In this document: positions 10,514-22,900 of the stretch, in pieces
How positions within the stretch are numbered: position 1 is the stretch's first letter
Layout of the letters: every line of letters begins with the position of its first letter
From: Colletotrichum lupini
Lineage: Eukaryota; Ascomycota; Sordariomycetes; Glomerellales; Glomerellaceae
Length of the DNA: 64,000 bases
Reading direction: 5' to 3'
Assembly (NCBI RefSeq): GCF_023278565.1
Contig: NC_064676.1
Coordinates: forward strand, 6,262,001-6,326,000
Program-made: the position numbers and the translations under genes
Notes under the pieces: model-generated
The model's database searches: none
The model's input: only the letters and a program-made list of their open reading frames with translations
What the model was told of the DNA's origin: nothing

Positions 10514-12750
10514 ATGGCGGTCAACCCGGCTCCCAACATCGGATCGCCGGTTGGACCACCTCCTGCGCCTTTGCCCTTCAGCTTGCAAACGTCGCAAGAT
10601 GTGAGCGACATTCAAGAAGAGTCCAACAAACGAAAGAAACCACCAAGGAAACTGGACAGTGAAAAGTGCCAGCTTTGCAGACAACACAAATTGAAGGTAT
10701 CTCGGTCCTCTTCCAAGCGCTTACCTTGCCCCGCCTGTACGGCAGAGCGCTTATGGCTTCGGTCAGAAAATTGCTGACAAGCGAGCTGCGAAGTGCCTTC
10801 CTCAACCTCGAACATGGCCGCAAAAGTGCGATCGCTGTTTGTCGAAAGGCCTAGAGTGTTCACCTGGCGAAGTCAAGAAAAGGACACGAAGACGGGCTCC
10901 AGGCGAAGAAGAGCCTGGAAGCATGATGAGTATCCCGAGCGACCGGGGATCCCACGGCCAAGATCATGGTGGCTCTAGCACTTTTTGGAACTGCGAAGAT
11001 CTGTAAGGCCCATGTCAGCTTCTTTCTTGAGTAGAGGCTAATCATATGAGACAGTATGGATATACTTACCGCAGTCCAGCTTCTGAACAGCGTATACGAA
11101 GTCCATCATCACCAAAGAACCTCCTTGCTAGATATTCTCGATTTCCAAAAGACTCCCTGCCAAAGCAATGGACCTGGGACTCAGGCACAGCTCGATGTAC
11201 CCTACGTCTCGGGCCTCCATCAGACCTTACCACTTCTCAAAGACAGGATATCGATCGCCATCAAGACGAGACTCGGTCACGGCAAGACTACGTGTTTCGC
11301 GGAGAGGATGTTGTTTGAGAATACTCTCAGTGAGCTACACAGCAATTTGCCGAAGCGTCCGCTTATTGATGGCCCTGTCGAAACCCATAAACTACTCATA
11401 CGCGAACAGATCTCAGACCTGATGTTTCGGTCCAGGTCAAGCACGTCGGAGACCATTACGTTGAAAGCGATAGTCTCATTATCCACCACACTTTCTTCGA
11501 GGCTTCCGATACTTTTGAAGAAATTTGATCTCTACGACTGGTCTTACGTTGAACAGGGCTTCGGCCCAGAATGGGAGAAGTTGGTCCCCCATGCGGTTGT
11601 TGGGTGTCTCCTCTTCGCTCCGGGCGATCTCTACTCAGACTCGCAGCCATACGCCAAGATCTGGGCTCACGACATTCTGGTGAAAGAGGGCGCGAAGTAC
11701 CCCATAGTCGCACGGGATCTCGCCCTCATCCCGCCCAAATCCAGCAGCTGGTCCCTGAAGGAGCTTGCCTTCCTCACCGACCACGTCGGACCGGACCTCA
11801 AGGACAGTCAAGGGCTGACTCTCGTCCACGCCGCTATCTTGGACCGCAGGCCGGACATTGTGCATCAGCTTCTCGAGCCGGGAGGCGCCAAACCGTGGCA
11901 CCGAATATTCAGGAGACGGTTCTCCCTTTTTCATTTCGCAGCCTCGGTGGGATGCGAGTCGTGCTACGCGGAGTTGCGCTGCCACCCAGAGATCCGGCCG
12001 GCGGAGGAGACGCGGGACCGGAACGGAATGCTGCCCTTGCACGTCGCTGCCCTTCGCGGGCAAGTGAACGTGGCGGAAGCTATTCTCAAGGCGCATTTTG
12101 ACGGAGCGGAGGAGAATGAGGAGTACGTGAATCGTGAGACGTCAGAAGCTGGGCATACTGCGTTGTATCTCGCGATAGCGCGGGCCGAAGATGATGCTAC
12201 AGCTAGATTCTTGGCAATGTACCCCGGCGTCGACTTCCTCGTGGATCGTCAGGTACGGCAGACAGCGCTTCATGTTGCGGCGTCTCGCAAACGACACGGT
12301 CTATTGCGGTTTCTCCTTTCTCGAGCACCCGAGCATCAGCTCAATGTGCAGAACGAAGACGGTGAGACGGCATTGCATATTATTGCCCGGCATGGTGACC
12401 GAGAAACATTGAACGCTGTCTTGGACCTCCCCTCAATTGAACTTGACGTGACGGCCAACGACGGATCAACACCACTGGTTGATGCTGTGACGAACGGGAA
12501 CATGGAGGCGATGGAAGCCTTGATCGGCTGCCCGGGTGTGGATATCACGGCGTTACGGCGGCCTTTGGAGCCCTTTGGGTTTTCTGCACTGGAGCATATC
12601 TTGCAAGAGGCAAACGGCAACGATGGTTCTGGGGGGTACGTCGATATTCTGGAGTGCTTGCGAGTGCGTTGTCCCGAGCTAGAAGACGATCTTTATGAGG
12701 CTTCAATGGCTGAGATGGAGACGGATGACGGTGATATGGAGGTTGAGTAA
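10514..12750 (+). CDS. Zn2Cys6 zinc-cluster protein fused to ankyrin repeats
   Basis: Exons 10514-10696, 10794-11002 and 11055-12750 give 695 residues. The zinc cluster is split by intron 1 and only becomes complete after splicing: C52-x2-C55-x6-C62-x10-C73-x2-C76-x6-C83, followed by a basic stretch KKRTRRR. This binds two zinc ions and recognises DNA. Residues about 131-370 are mostly helical with no recognised domain. Residues about 380-630 contain at least six ankyrin-type repeats, with blocks such as LTLVHAAILDRRPDIVHQLL, MLPLHVAALRGQVNVAEAIL and GETALHIIARHGDRETLNAVL. The C-terminus is very acidic (DDGDMEVE). Classic zinc-cluster activators carry a fungal_trans middle region; here ankyrin repeats take its place, suggesting control through protein partners. 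The ATG used is the first in frame; a TTG-initiated extension exists. The second intron is 52 bp. Function beyond DNA binding plus protein interaction is unknown. Confidence 0.85.
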
Positions 12751-15700
12751 TTGTACGAGGTGATATCATCCCGAGCAAGGCGGCTCTAGGCTGGCGAGGG
12801 AGGTGCTACATAGCTTCGCACTTCAACAAGCCATACTTATGACTGTCAGCGTACTGTCCTCGAGATAAGTTCGAATCACGTGAAGTTCATTAGACGTAGC
12901 TCATGAGGCCTGTCTTGAAGTCATCGCCAAATTCCGTCATCCGGTCAGCTGGGATGGACAGAGGAGCTTGCTGAAGCCTGATAGGTTGCAGTGCACTGAC
13001 GACATTGGTTGACCCGACGGCGCAGTTGCAATATCGCTAAAGGGCGAGGTTTTCGCCGGGGTGATTGACTCGGAGGGCGGGGATCGAAGCGGACGAACCC
13101 CTGGGTGTTGGTCCCACCGATTGCTCATGGGGCGATGTAACGCCGAATGCGAAGGTTCAGGGGAAATGGGTGGCGAAGGGAAGGGGCGGGAGGGGCAGAC
13201 ACGAGGTTGATGGTATCATGGTCGACGGTTTTCGGTGTCAAGTTGGTGATGGTTCGGTGCCTTATCTGTATTCGTCGTTTCTGGGACCCCGAGACGTGGT
13301 TGGGAGACTGAGATGGTGTGCAGTCTGGATTTTGGTTAAAGTCAGCGAGCACGCAAGCAAGGCGCGGGAGGCAGGACACAATACCCGGACGGAACATCTG
13401 GTGCATCACTAACGGCATCGTGGAGCATTCCAGGCCGGATCGACACAGCGGGTCACCGTTTGGGAGCAGCGTTCAAGTGGTGAGGTCGAGCTTCGAAGGC
13501 CCGTCTCGAATCTCGACTCTGGAGTTTTCCGACCAGCGGTGGATTATTCGACAACGGGCCGAGACGGACGAACCATCCAAAAGAAAGCAGACGGAGACCC
13601 GGGAGTTAATTGTCTAAGCCTCCACCGTCAACGCGTGGTTCGTGTCCTTAGTAAAGGACCGGTCGTGGGAGGCTGACGGTTGTGGCCGAGAGGGAGAAGG
13701 AAAAACGTGACATACAGACGGATTGAAACGGCCTGGTCGACACGAGGCAAACGGCGAGAAAATTCACGACAAAGAAACGACGGCGGAGCTGAAGAAACCA
13801 ACAAAGTGAAAGTTGCGCGAGCCAAAGTTGGGAAAGCTGGGAACAATGGTCGCAAGTGCAAGAAAACTCCACCGGAAGAGGAACGAAACTCGGAGCAGAC
13901 ACCAAGAACGAGAAGCAACGTCCGGGGAGCCATGAAGCTTGGGAAAGAGCAAGTGGGAAAGGGCAGGAGAGCACATGGCGGGACAGGGAAGGTGTCCCGG
14001 CTGGCGCCATATCGTTGGCTGCGATTGCGTGGAGAGTGGATCCATGTAGAGATGAGGTGGACCCAGGAGGTGTGGATACCAATCCCACGCTATTGATGGA
14101 AGAGGAAACGATGGGCAGGAACTGGCAGGGAAGAAACGAGGCATGAACCAGTCTATCGGAGGACCCGTCTCTTTTCCATCGTTTCCCATCTTTCCAGCGC
14201 TTCTCAGTGGCTGAAAGAGTTCTTAAGAAGCTTGGGAGCGAGCGTTGGATGCATCCAGGCGCGACGCTGAGTGTGACATTCGATATGCATATCCCAGACC
14301 TGCACCTGTCTGCAGTGCACCATACCACCCAATGCTGCACCTGCGGCTCCAATTGTCAATTGTGCAAACTTTCTTGGATTGGTCCAAAGTGTTCAGCCCA
14401 GTGCTTCAGGACAATACTCCCTCCCACGGAATCCACCCCGTCTGTGTTCGTACTTAGGTAGGTACCTTACCTGATGTACCGTCCCAGACTCCAAGGCAAG
14501 TTCCAGAAGCCCGAGCGACGCGCCCCACTCCCTCCAGTCCCCATCGCTCCAAAGGAAAGAACTCCTCCTCTTGGCTCTTGCTACACCTGCCAACCGCAGC
14601 TTCCTGCGCCTGCTCCTTCCCACTGCAAGTTGACACACACCACACCCCGTCTCCTCTCCTTCTTTCCCTCTCGTCTTCCGTGCCTTCCAACAACCCGTAA
14701 CAACATTATCCAGGTTCTCTTCCTGCAGCTGCAACCGTATCTGGACCGACCTTTTCCCATCTGCCGAATCTGTGATTCGTAGACGGCTCTTTCCCTGCAC
14801 GAGTCGTTCTTTCCCCTCCTTTTGAAGTACCTCACGAAGTACCTCAGTATCCCCCCCTTCCCTTTCAGTCTGGCAGTTCCCTTCGCGGCCATCCAATCCT
14901 TTCCCTTGCACCTTGTCGTTCTCTTCCCTTTCCACCACCACCACCACCACCACCACCACCACCACCACACCACACGGCACACACCTCACGCACCTCACAC
15001 CCGACCACACCTCACCCTCCGGCCCGACCTAAAGGTACCTCTCCTTCAACTCACTTTACCACCTTGGGCCAAGCCGCCGCCGCCGCCATTCTTCCAATCT
15101 TTTTCTATCCATCCCAACCAACCCAACCCAACCACTCCAGACCGGATACAACATCTCTCTCATTCGCACACACACTCTCCCACCCAGTCCACTCGTTCCA
15201 ATTCAACTTAACTTAATACACCAAAACCACACCAGAGGTCTCGAAGCCCGGCGTTTTGACTACCTCTCCTGCCCTCGCTCCCGCACCGACTCCCAACAGA
15301 GGTCACAGACACCAAGCTACTATCAGCCACAGAGTGCTGAATTAGAAAAAGAACAAATCCAACAGCCAAAGCACCCGATCACGGCACCACAATCAGACAC
15401 TTGCTGCCAGGCAGTCCTCCAAATACGACAGACATCTTACCGCAAACGCCAGCCGGCAGAAAGGGGGGATTACAACACATCCGAGCCATCAGAGACATCT
15501 GTGTCACGAGATTGCGACCTCCATTCCATCCATTCCTACTGCGACCGATAAGCTTTTCGTCTGATCTGTTGCGCCCCTACATTACGACGTGCGTCTGCCA
15601 CCGTTCACAGACATTGTCCTCCCGTAATACATTACAACCCGTCATCTGTACTTGCACAACCATCTCATCCCAAGTCGAGTCAATTGAGTTTGCCTCGTCC

Positions 15701-15797
15701 CGCCATCAACTTTGAGCAAGATCAATCTCTCCAGCAACCTCAACACAACAAGCTTTCCATACCTATACCTAACGTCTTCGCTCGAATAACCGTCACA
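12751..15797. other. 3-kb gene-free stretch with long CT/CA-rich putative leader
   Basis: No domain-bearing frame is visible. From about 14400 to 15797 the plus strand is strongly pyrimidine- and CA-rich with many short runs of CCCT, CTTTCC and CCACC. This is typical of long fungal promoters and 5' leaders, and it leads into the small gene at 15798. Long open frames on both strands between 13.6 and 15.2 kb are low-complexity products of this composition. Confidence 0.5.
14932..14967. repeat. Trinucleotide microsatellite (CCA)12
   Basis: An uninterrupted CCA run of about twelve units lies in the pyrimidine-rich stretch upstream of the gene at 15798. It is not within any supported coding region and is likely length-variable between strains. 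Confidence 0.9.
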
Positions 15798-16178
15798 ATG
15801 GCTCCCGGTATCCTTGAACGTATCCAGCAGAAGATTGAGCTCTTCCGCCTGGAGCAGCGCTACACTCGTCGCCGCCATCGCCGCTCGACTTTCGTCTCCA
15901 ACGCAGTTTACGTCGACGGCGAGTACGTCTACCAGACTCCCACCTCCACCGGCTCCTCGTCCGCCGGCACGACTAGCAGCAAGGAGTCCTCATCCCCACG
16001 AGTGAATGCCCTCCACCACGCCGAGCCTGCTTCGCCCACTGTCGCCCCGACGCAGACCGAACCCAGCAAGAAGCGACTGAGCCGCTTCGCCTCCATGCCC
16101 GGCTTCGGATCCTCAAAGCAGACTCCCACGAATGACTGGAGGTCAAGCCGCGTCAGCGTCAGCGAGATCCAGCGGTAG
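15798..16178 (+). CDS. Small basic conserved fungal protein, unknown function
   Basis: A single-exon frame of 126 residues with a good start context (CACAATGGC). The first 50 residues are charged and look conserved in character: an amphipathic, arginine- and leucine-rich helix (ERIQQKIELFRLEQRYTRRR) followed by FVSNAVYVDGEYVYQTP. The rest is serine-, threonine- and proline-rich and probably disordered, with basic clusters such as KKRLSRFASMPGF, a plausible kinase target. No signal peptide or membrane span is seen, so a cytosolic or nuclear location is likely. I recall unnamed Sordariomycete proteins with this N-terminal pattern but know no function. The upstream 1.4 kb of pyrimidine-rich DNA suggests a long, possibly regulated leader. 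Confidence 0.7.
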   Translation: MAPGILERIQQKIELFRLEQRYTRRRHRRSTFVSNAVYVDGEYVYQTPTSTGSSSAGTTSSKESSSPRVNALHHAEPASPTVAPTQTEPSKKRLSRFASMPGFGSSKQTPTNDWRSSRVSVSEIQR

Positions 16179-17052
16179 AAGCGTCTGGCCTACGCTACTT
16201 GAATCGATCAAAGAAGAAAAGCAAAGAAAAAACAGTTCTGAAACGAACTATACATAGATCAGGGCGGCAATCTCACGACGGCAACATGATTACCCTCGGG
16301 GCGAGTCTTCGAGGTTCGACGACGACGAGGTTTTGCTCAAAAGCAAATGGCATATTGCACTTTACGACCATCTTCCGTCACGTCTCTTAGCGGCGCACTT
16401 GCATGAGCATTGGGGGGGCCTGCTCTGGTTCTTTTTTTTTTTTGTTGCTGGGAGGTTTGCATTGGCCGACACGCCAATTGCATATCTGCACCTGTTGCCC
16501 CCAACATGACCAGACGCTGTGTGAGAATCGCACCGGCGCTGGTCCTTGCTTGTCTGGACACACTACACCGACTTGTAATCTTGACTGCTGTTCGGGACAG
16601 ATACCCTTCAGCTTACCGGCGTCGTGCACGCACCTTTTCTCCTGTACATATCCAATGGATTATATGACTACTTCAAACACTCTTGTCTCAGTGCCCCTAT
16701 TTTGTGATGTTCGCGGATTGCTAAATCAGAAGGCCATGTTTGATGAACGCAGGAATTTGGTGAGAGATTGCAAACGCTGGATGCCGTTCCGTGTCTCAGA
16801 TTCCTGGTGGTACCGGCAGTGATCGGCCGCGGCTCGAACGGCTGCAACTCGAAGGCATGCAGAGAATTCGGACGATCGCCCCGGACACATCGGCGACGCT
16901 TGGCTGTCTGACCCGGTATTGCTCTGAAATCCCAAATTCCCTTTTTGCGGGGTGGATCAGTGGATGGTCCCCAAGCTCCCGACCGGATCCCGCGATTCGA
17001 TTCTTGGGGTGACCCTTGGGTTTTTTCTTGAGGAAGATGGTACGAAGTATAA
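16179..17052. other. Convergent intergenic region
   Basis: Lies between the 3' ends of the small basic protein (+) and the Zn2Cys6 regulator (-). It contains a T run at about 16431-16444 and no supported gene. Confidence 0.5.
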
Positions 17053-19992
17053 TCACATCAAGAACAAGGGTGCCCCCTCAAACAGCTCGTCCCATGACGA
17101 AAACTTACGACCGTGCTTTGCCTCCCGCTGCAGCTTCTCGACGAGGCGAGCACCGTCTATCATGCTTACCGTGCCCAGCTCTTCACCGACCGCTTGCATA
17201 CCCGAGCACATGAAGGTTGTGGTTTCTTGGTCGTTGTAGATGAGGGTGGATTGGATTCCACCGATGACCATTGGCCAGATGACGAATTTGTGTAACAACC
17301 CCGCGCTGGTTGCGATGGGATTTGATGGTGTTTCGTTGTTGGTAGCTTGTGAGGGATGTCGCTGGGCTCTTTGGGTGAAGAGGACGCGGAGGCTCGCGAC
17401 GAGTGCGCTATATGCTGTTGACTCTCTTCTTGCGAGATGGGATGAGGCTTCTTCTGGCCAGAGGGTGCTCGATCTCGGTGCGGTTCCGAGGCCGGCGAGG
17501 CTGTTGATGGCGTATAAGGCGGCGTGATACGTCGTCATCAGTGCGACCCAGGCGTCTTTTGTTTCCTGATCCTCGCTCAGTCTGGTTGGTGCCAGCGAGA
17601 CCTGTGCAGTCGCCGAGATCTCTGCGGCCCATTTCTCGGGCGGTGAGGTGCCGAGATACTCTAGCACAGCAGATAGACCTTCTGGGAGTTGCTTCGCCGT
17701 CTCTGGGTATAGTGCCCTCCGTGCCCGTAGCCCGTTGATGCGGATCAGGATCTTGGCCAGGTCGTTGGGGACCAGCCTCCACGGATTGCCGGCGTCGGTT
17801 TCAGAGTCTTGGAAGATTGCTTCGTAGGATTCTTGTCTTGCGAGGATCGTGCCTGCGACGGACGATGAGTGGGTGGTGGCGTTGATGGCTCCGTGGGTGG
17901 ACGTGCCGAAGATGTCAAAGATTGCGAATTGCTGGAGTAGGCGGCAGAGTTCTGGGTCTGAGTTGGCGACGGCCGCGAAGGGGCCGTGGGTGAGGATTAT
18001 GCTCCATGCGCCGGTGATGTGGGATTGCCACGGGGCGTAGGCAGAGAATTGGATCTTGGGGAGGTTTTAGTGTTTTGTTATATGTTGGGTGGATGGTGGA
18101 AGGATGAGGATGAGAAAGAGAGATAGAGAGCGTGTGGGGGTTACCTGAGATGTGAGCATCACCATGATGCCGAGGAGGATGCTGGGCCCTGGATCTTCGG
18201 CCGTGTTTGGTGAGCTGTTCCCTTGAGGCTGGTGATATGCGCAGAGTTCTTGGCCTAAGGCTTGCAGGGAGGCTACTTGGGATGCGAAGTGGACGCTTTT
18301 GAAGTCACCTGCTGCCATGAGTCTGGATAGTTCGGATGTATCGCCTGGCCGGGGTGCATGTTGCCTGATAGGAGGGCGGGATGTGGAGGTGGCGAGGGTC
18401 TTATTGTCGGTTGATAGTTTGAATAGAATACTTGATGATGAAGTTGAAGTCAATGATGATGATGATGATGATGAAGATGATGACGGCTGTCCGCTGATGT
18501 ATCTGTGGAGGGCTGCGATAGAGATGTATGTGTTGCGGAGGTAGGAGGCGAGTGAGGCTATTTGGTGGGGGGAGATTTGATATGGTGATGTTGAGGTTGA
18601 GTAGGGGACTAGGTCAGGTGCTACGTGGTGATTATCTATGAATAAGTAATTAGTTAGTTGGTTGATTGATTGAGCAATGAAGATGAGAATGAAGATGTGG
18701 GAGTGAGATTGAAGCACTGAAAACAGAAATGAGTGAGTGAGTGGTAATGTATGAGTGAGTGAGGTTTTCGGAGTGAGTGAAAGTGAGGTTCACAATTTGT
18801 GTGAACGTAAACCACACGGGGAAGCTGTTAAGACCCCACCCCACACGACGGATCACCCCCTACGACAGATCACCCAATTCGGTACAATTCAGTCAAAAAC
18901 CACTAATTCTACCTACTTCATTTTATAATATTAAAGATATATAAAAAATACTTTTAGATATATAATATATAGTTTTCTTACTAAGATAAATTTTATAAAT
19001 TATAATCTATTATGATTATTAAGATATTATCAAATGAAATATAACATTTTTTACTATATAAAAATACGATTTCTAACTTTATAAAAAATAAATAAAGCTA
19101 AGTATTTTAAAAGACCATAATTTTCCAAATATTTTTCTAAGCTTAAATATACTATTTTGGCATTATACTAATTACATAAGCTTAGGAAATTCAAGTTTTT
19201 ATAAATACTACTTATTATAATATAACTTAATATTTCTATATAATAATACTTATATTACTAATGAAAAACTATTTATATAAGTTCAATTTAAATCTTTTAA
19301 AAATAATTAACTTTAAATTTTATTTTTTCTAATAAATAAAAGAGTTATATAATAAAGTATAATGTTAGTATTTATATAGAAATTACTAGTAAACACTAAC
19401 ATTTAGAAGCATATTTTAAATCTAATATTATTATATAATATAATATAAAATGATTTTTTCTAAATATTTTTCTATACTAATTATATTTTTTTATAGCTTG
19501 TGTATTTTTAAAATATTTATTTTTCAATTATTTATATATATATGGAATAGCGGTTTTGGCTGAATCTGGCCGAATTGGGTGATCTGTCGTAGGGGGTGAT
19601 CCGTCGTGTGGGGTGGGGTCTTACCCACAATATTCCATGGCATCAGCCGCTATCCTCAACTCCATCACGGTTCCGGCCGTTCTCGGCGATCGGCACACGA
19701 TGCCAAGCACCGACGCCGGTGGGCTGGCGCTGCTGCTACTCCGTGTCTTTCCTCGGCTACGGTCACTGCCACTGTCGCGGCTTTGGCCCTCCGCGTCCGG
19801 CTCCCGATCCCGGACCCGGACGACGACGCCCTTTTGCGTTAGGACGAGGGGATCCCGGAAGGCGATGGGTCGCTTGTCGCCGTAGCCTGGACATTCTGTG
19901 CGTGCGATGATGCATTTACGGCAGGCGGGGAGGGAGGAGTCGCATCGGAGGCGCTTTTTGCGGCACCGCCAGCATTGAGGGCCCAGGGTCAT
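17053..19992 (-). CDS. Zn2Cys6 transcription factor, fungal_trans_2 type, with element in intron 1
   Basis: Exons 19629-19992, 18145-18635 and 17053-18054 give 618 residues with all phases consistent. The N-terminus has a textbook zinc cluster, C7-x2-C10-x6-C17-x6-C24-x2-C27-x6-C34, which binds DNA. The middle has a serine run encoded by a TCA/TCT-rich repeat. The remainder, from MEYYNHHVAPDLV to the C-terminus, has the helical pattern of the fungal_trans_2 (PF11951-like) family, including GPxxAxxxxxP and WxxELxxGAPLFLM-like end blocks. Joining exon 1 at TATT|GTGGGT to exon 2 at CATAG|AT restores the motif EYYNHHVAPDLV. Intron 1 is 993 bp because it contains a 791-bp terminal-inverted-repeat element; without it and one TA copy it would be 200 bp. 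The donor GTGGGTAAG is kept, so the gene may still work. Targets are unknown. Confidence 0.85.
18453..18482. repeat. Imperfect ATG/GAT trinucleotide repeat within coding exon
   Basis: A short run of ATGATG units with one AAG interruption. On the minus strand it encodes part of the polyserine stretch in the Zn2Cys6 regulator, so length changes alter only a disordered linker. Confidence 0.8.
18831..19621. mobile_element. 791-bp TA-flanked terminal-inverted-repeat element (MITE-like)
   Basis: The ends are inverted copies of each other. The first 52 bases (18831-18882), starting AGACCCCACCCCACACGACG, match the complement of the last 52 (19570-19621) exactly, and weaker similarity continues for about 25 bp more. 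Both sides are flanked by TA (18829-18830 and 19622-19623), the target duplication typical of the Tc1/mariner superfamily. The interior is extremely AT-rich (roughly 80 percent or more) and has no open frame, so it is a non-autonomous element or a deletion derivative. It lies in the first intron of a Zn2Cys6 gene, just inside the splice donor. Confidence 0.88.
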
Positions 19993-22900
19993 TGTGTCTC
20001 TTGATGAGCAGCCTGGTAATGCCTTCGTAGAGAGTGTGGCGTTGAATGATGGGAGCGGAGCGGGGGGGAAGGGCCTGTGGCTGATCGTCTTCAGACTGTA
20101 TGAGCAGTTGTGCGGAGCTTGGACAAGGCTGTGTCTGTCTTGTGAGATTATCCTATGGTGACGTCTAATAACCTGCTCTGGATGATAGAGGCGGCAGTGG
20201 TCGCGGGGGGGACAAGTTCCCCCACTTCGAATGATTAGTTTTCACGTTTTCGGCATATGGCGACGGTGAGTTTGCGCAGAGCGGCGATGTCGGCCCCCGA
20301 TTTAGCCCAATCAACGGGCCATGGGCAGCCCGAATCGGAAGCGTGCATGGTATCGGCGCTTTGCTAAAGATACTGCTGGCTGACACGGCGACACGGAGCT
20401 TACGGAGCTTTTTGCCTTTACACGCGGCTTCACTATAATTCTGGCTGTTTTCAATTGACGAGGGCCGATGGCGATGCAATCACTGTGAAATAGGGCGACA
20501 ATGAGGGGAGTTGAGGGCCCATTCTGAATGAACGACGATGTTGAGATCGACGCCGACATGAGGAGCTGGCAAGCTGCTATACCAGAGGAACTTGATCCTG
20601 GCTGTCATCTATTGGCATTCTGCACTATTATTGCGTCTGCCTTCGTGAGACCTGTGACATGGTCGCTGCCGCGTGGATCGTAGCTGAGACAGCCAGCACA
20701 GCCTCGTAATCTTGGTTACAGGTCGATCGAGAGATTTCCTGTCTAATTTGACCCACGAGGGAGATTCGAGCTTGATCGACGAAAGAATTGGAGACGGCGG
20801 CGGGTTTCTGTGGCTCTTGCGCATGCCGTGTTTTCCATGATGGAGTGACCAATATCGAAGTAGATCCAGACTTTAAGATTCCTCAATTCTCTCGCCAGGC
20901 TGAAGTCCAGCCCTGAGATGCTGATGGAGTCGGATGCTGTGAGTTTCCCGGGGCATGGCGCAGTGGTATCCGCTGGGTGACAATCTTGAGAGCTGACGAC
21001 TACCCCATTCTTGGCGATCAACTACCCCTGGTATTTTGGACCTGGATTTGAGAGATCTCAACAGCAAGTGACGAAGGTTGGGTGAGCAATGTGAGATGTC
21101 TCGTTTTACACCGTACGTACTACTCGAGATTCTTGTCGCTCATTTTGTTTTCGGAATATCGGTCTTAATAGGCTCTATGCCGCTCTTCATGCGACCCTAA
21201 CTCGAAGACCATGCACGTACAGAATAGCTCTTGACTACATGCTGTCCTAGGCGATGCAGAAGCTGCGAGTCTATGAAGATTCGGCTGTTTCGTTTCATTC
21301 CCAGTATGTGTAATAGCCATTTCTCACAACTGGGCATGATGAGATGAGTGAGAAAGAAGTAAGAGTCGCCCGTTGCGGCAAAATTCCAGTCGTTGAAAGG
21401 AGGCCTACAAAGTTACAGTATGGTGTTGCCAAAGTGTTGCCAAGCTGCCAATTCTCGTGGCACTTTACTCATCTCCAGAAAACCATTCTCGTCTTGGGGC
21501 TGTGAGCTTCACAGCCTCAACCCCTTGCGTGAGATTGCAACAAGGGAGATTCAGAGGTTCTCTTGTTGTAATCTCATTCTCAGTACGAGTATCGCAGTCT
21601 CGTCGCGTCTGCGACTCCAAAGCTGTACCCATCACCGAGTTTCGGTTCCCGGCCTAAGCGGGTTTGAGAGACTGCGTGGGTTTATGTAAGATGCATCTCC
21701 CAATTGTACGGATGTGATGTTATGTACTGTATGTAGTATAGTTTATGTGTAGGAAAGAACAATGCAATTGCGAAATGATTACCTCTCTTCTCAGCACCTA
21801 CAGAATGGAGTTCCGAATCAATTGAGACTCAATAAGATTCTCGACCAACATCACAGCATTAGTGTTGGTCTGTTGGCCACGCTATTCTGCACTAACAACG
21901 ACCGGTATCTGGGCCAGGCTCTAGAGGCTGCCGCCGTGGCATTCATTGCCCACAACCCGGCCCTGCTCGTATGGGCCCTGTTCGTCGGGTTGGGAAAAGA
22001 CCGGAGCCAATCTCGGCTCGACATTGCCGTATGGTGGTAGTATTGAATCGCTAGATGGTGATTACTGTGCAGATAGCAGCCGTGCATTCTGCTTTTTTTC
22101 ACGGGGCTACCGCTACCCCTGAGCTATGCATAGAGTTATGCTTGAGAGCGGGGCCGCACATTCTGCCCCGATTCAGACCCCTCGAGTTTTCTATGTATGT
22201 CTTTGAGAGGCTAGAGCATGCTGTATCTGTGAGAACATGAAAGGGGGACAATAGGGCAGAGGAGGCATTGAGAATACTCGTATAGCCGCCGTGCGTGCCG
22301 CCCAACCCAAGACTGATTTGTCCAAGCCGGGCGCTCGCAGTGGGTTCAATTGGGTCTCGTCTCGTTTCAAAGGAGGGTCTTCCGTCTCTGGGCCGTAGGT
22401 TCGCCGCACAAAAAAGACGAAAGACAGAGGGTCAGTCACCTAGTCATGGGCTGTCATGCCAGTCTTTAGGCAACCGAATATCACTTTTGGGGGCAGTGCA
22501 AGGAAACGAAAACGACCCTTCATTGGAACGCGGCCGGCGCGGACCAACGCTGCTAGAGCCGCCAAAGAGCTGCCAAAGCTGTCAGGGCTGCCAGAGTTGT
22601 CACGGACTCACGGTTTGTTCCCCTCTCCCAGAGTGCCATCCCTCCTCAGCTTGACAAGGGGGGAGAGAGGTACCGGCATTGGCTGGTCAGAAACGGCCGG
22701 CTTGGGCCGTTCTTGGTGCCATGGCGGCCCATGAGCCCCGTATCCCATACGCAGGTACGGCGGCTGGAATGTGATGGGATTGGATGCGTGATCGCCGTGG
22801 GCATTCCCATCTCACATCATCTTCAGGTGGAAGAGCCGCCAAGCTATCACTGGCCAGTGATTTTGCAGTCTCGCCGCTTCTGAGTTCTCCTCCAGGTGCG

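Noticed and set aside
13648..14352. 234-codon minus-strand open frame
   Set aside because: It lies in low-complexity pyrimidine-rich DNA and overlaps several equally long frames on the other strand. No domain or start context supports it.
14822..15211. Frame with a polyhistidine run
   Set aside because: The histidines come from the (CCA)12 microsatellite read in one frame; the same repeat gives long Trp and Val runs in others.
20940..21000. TGGCGCAGTGG, resembling a tRNA A box
   Set aside because: No B box or acceptor stem downstream.
20628..21067. Overlapping minus-strand frames that might be exons
   Set aside because: No donor/acceptor combination gave a convincing joined protein.
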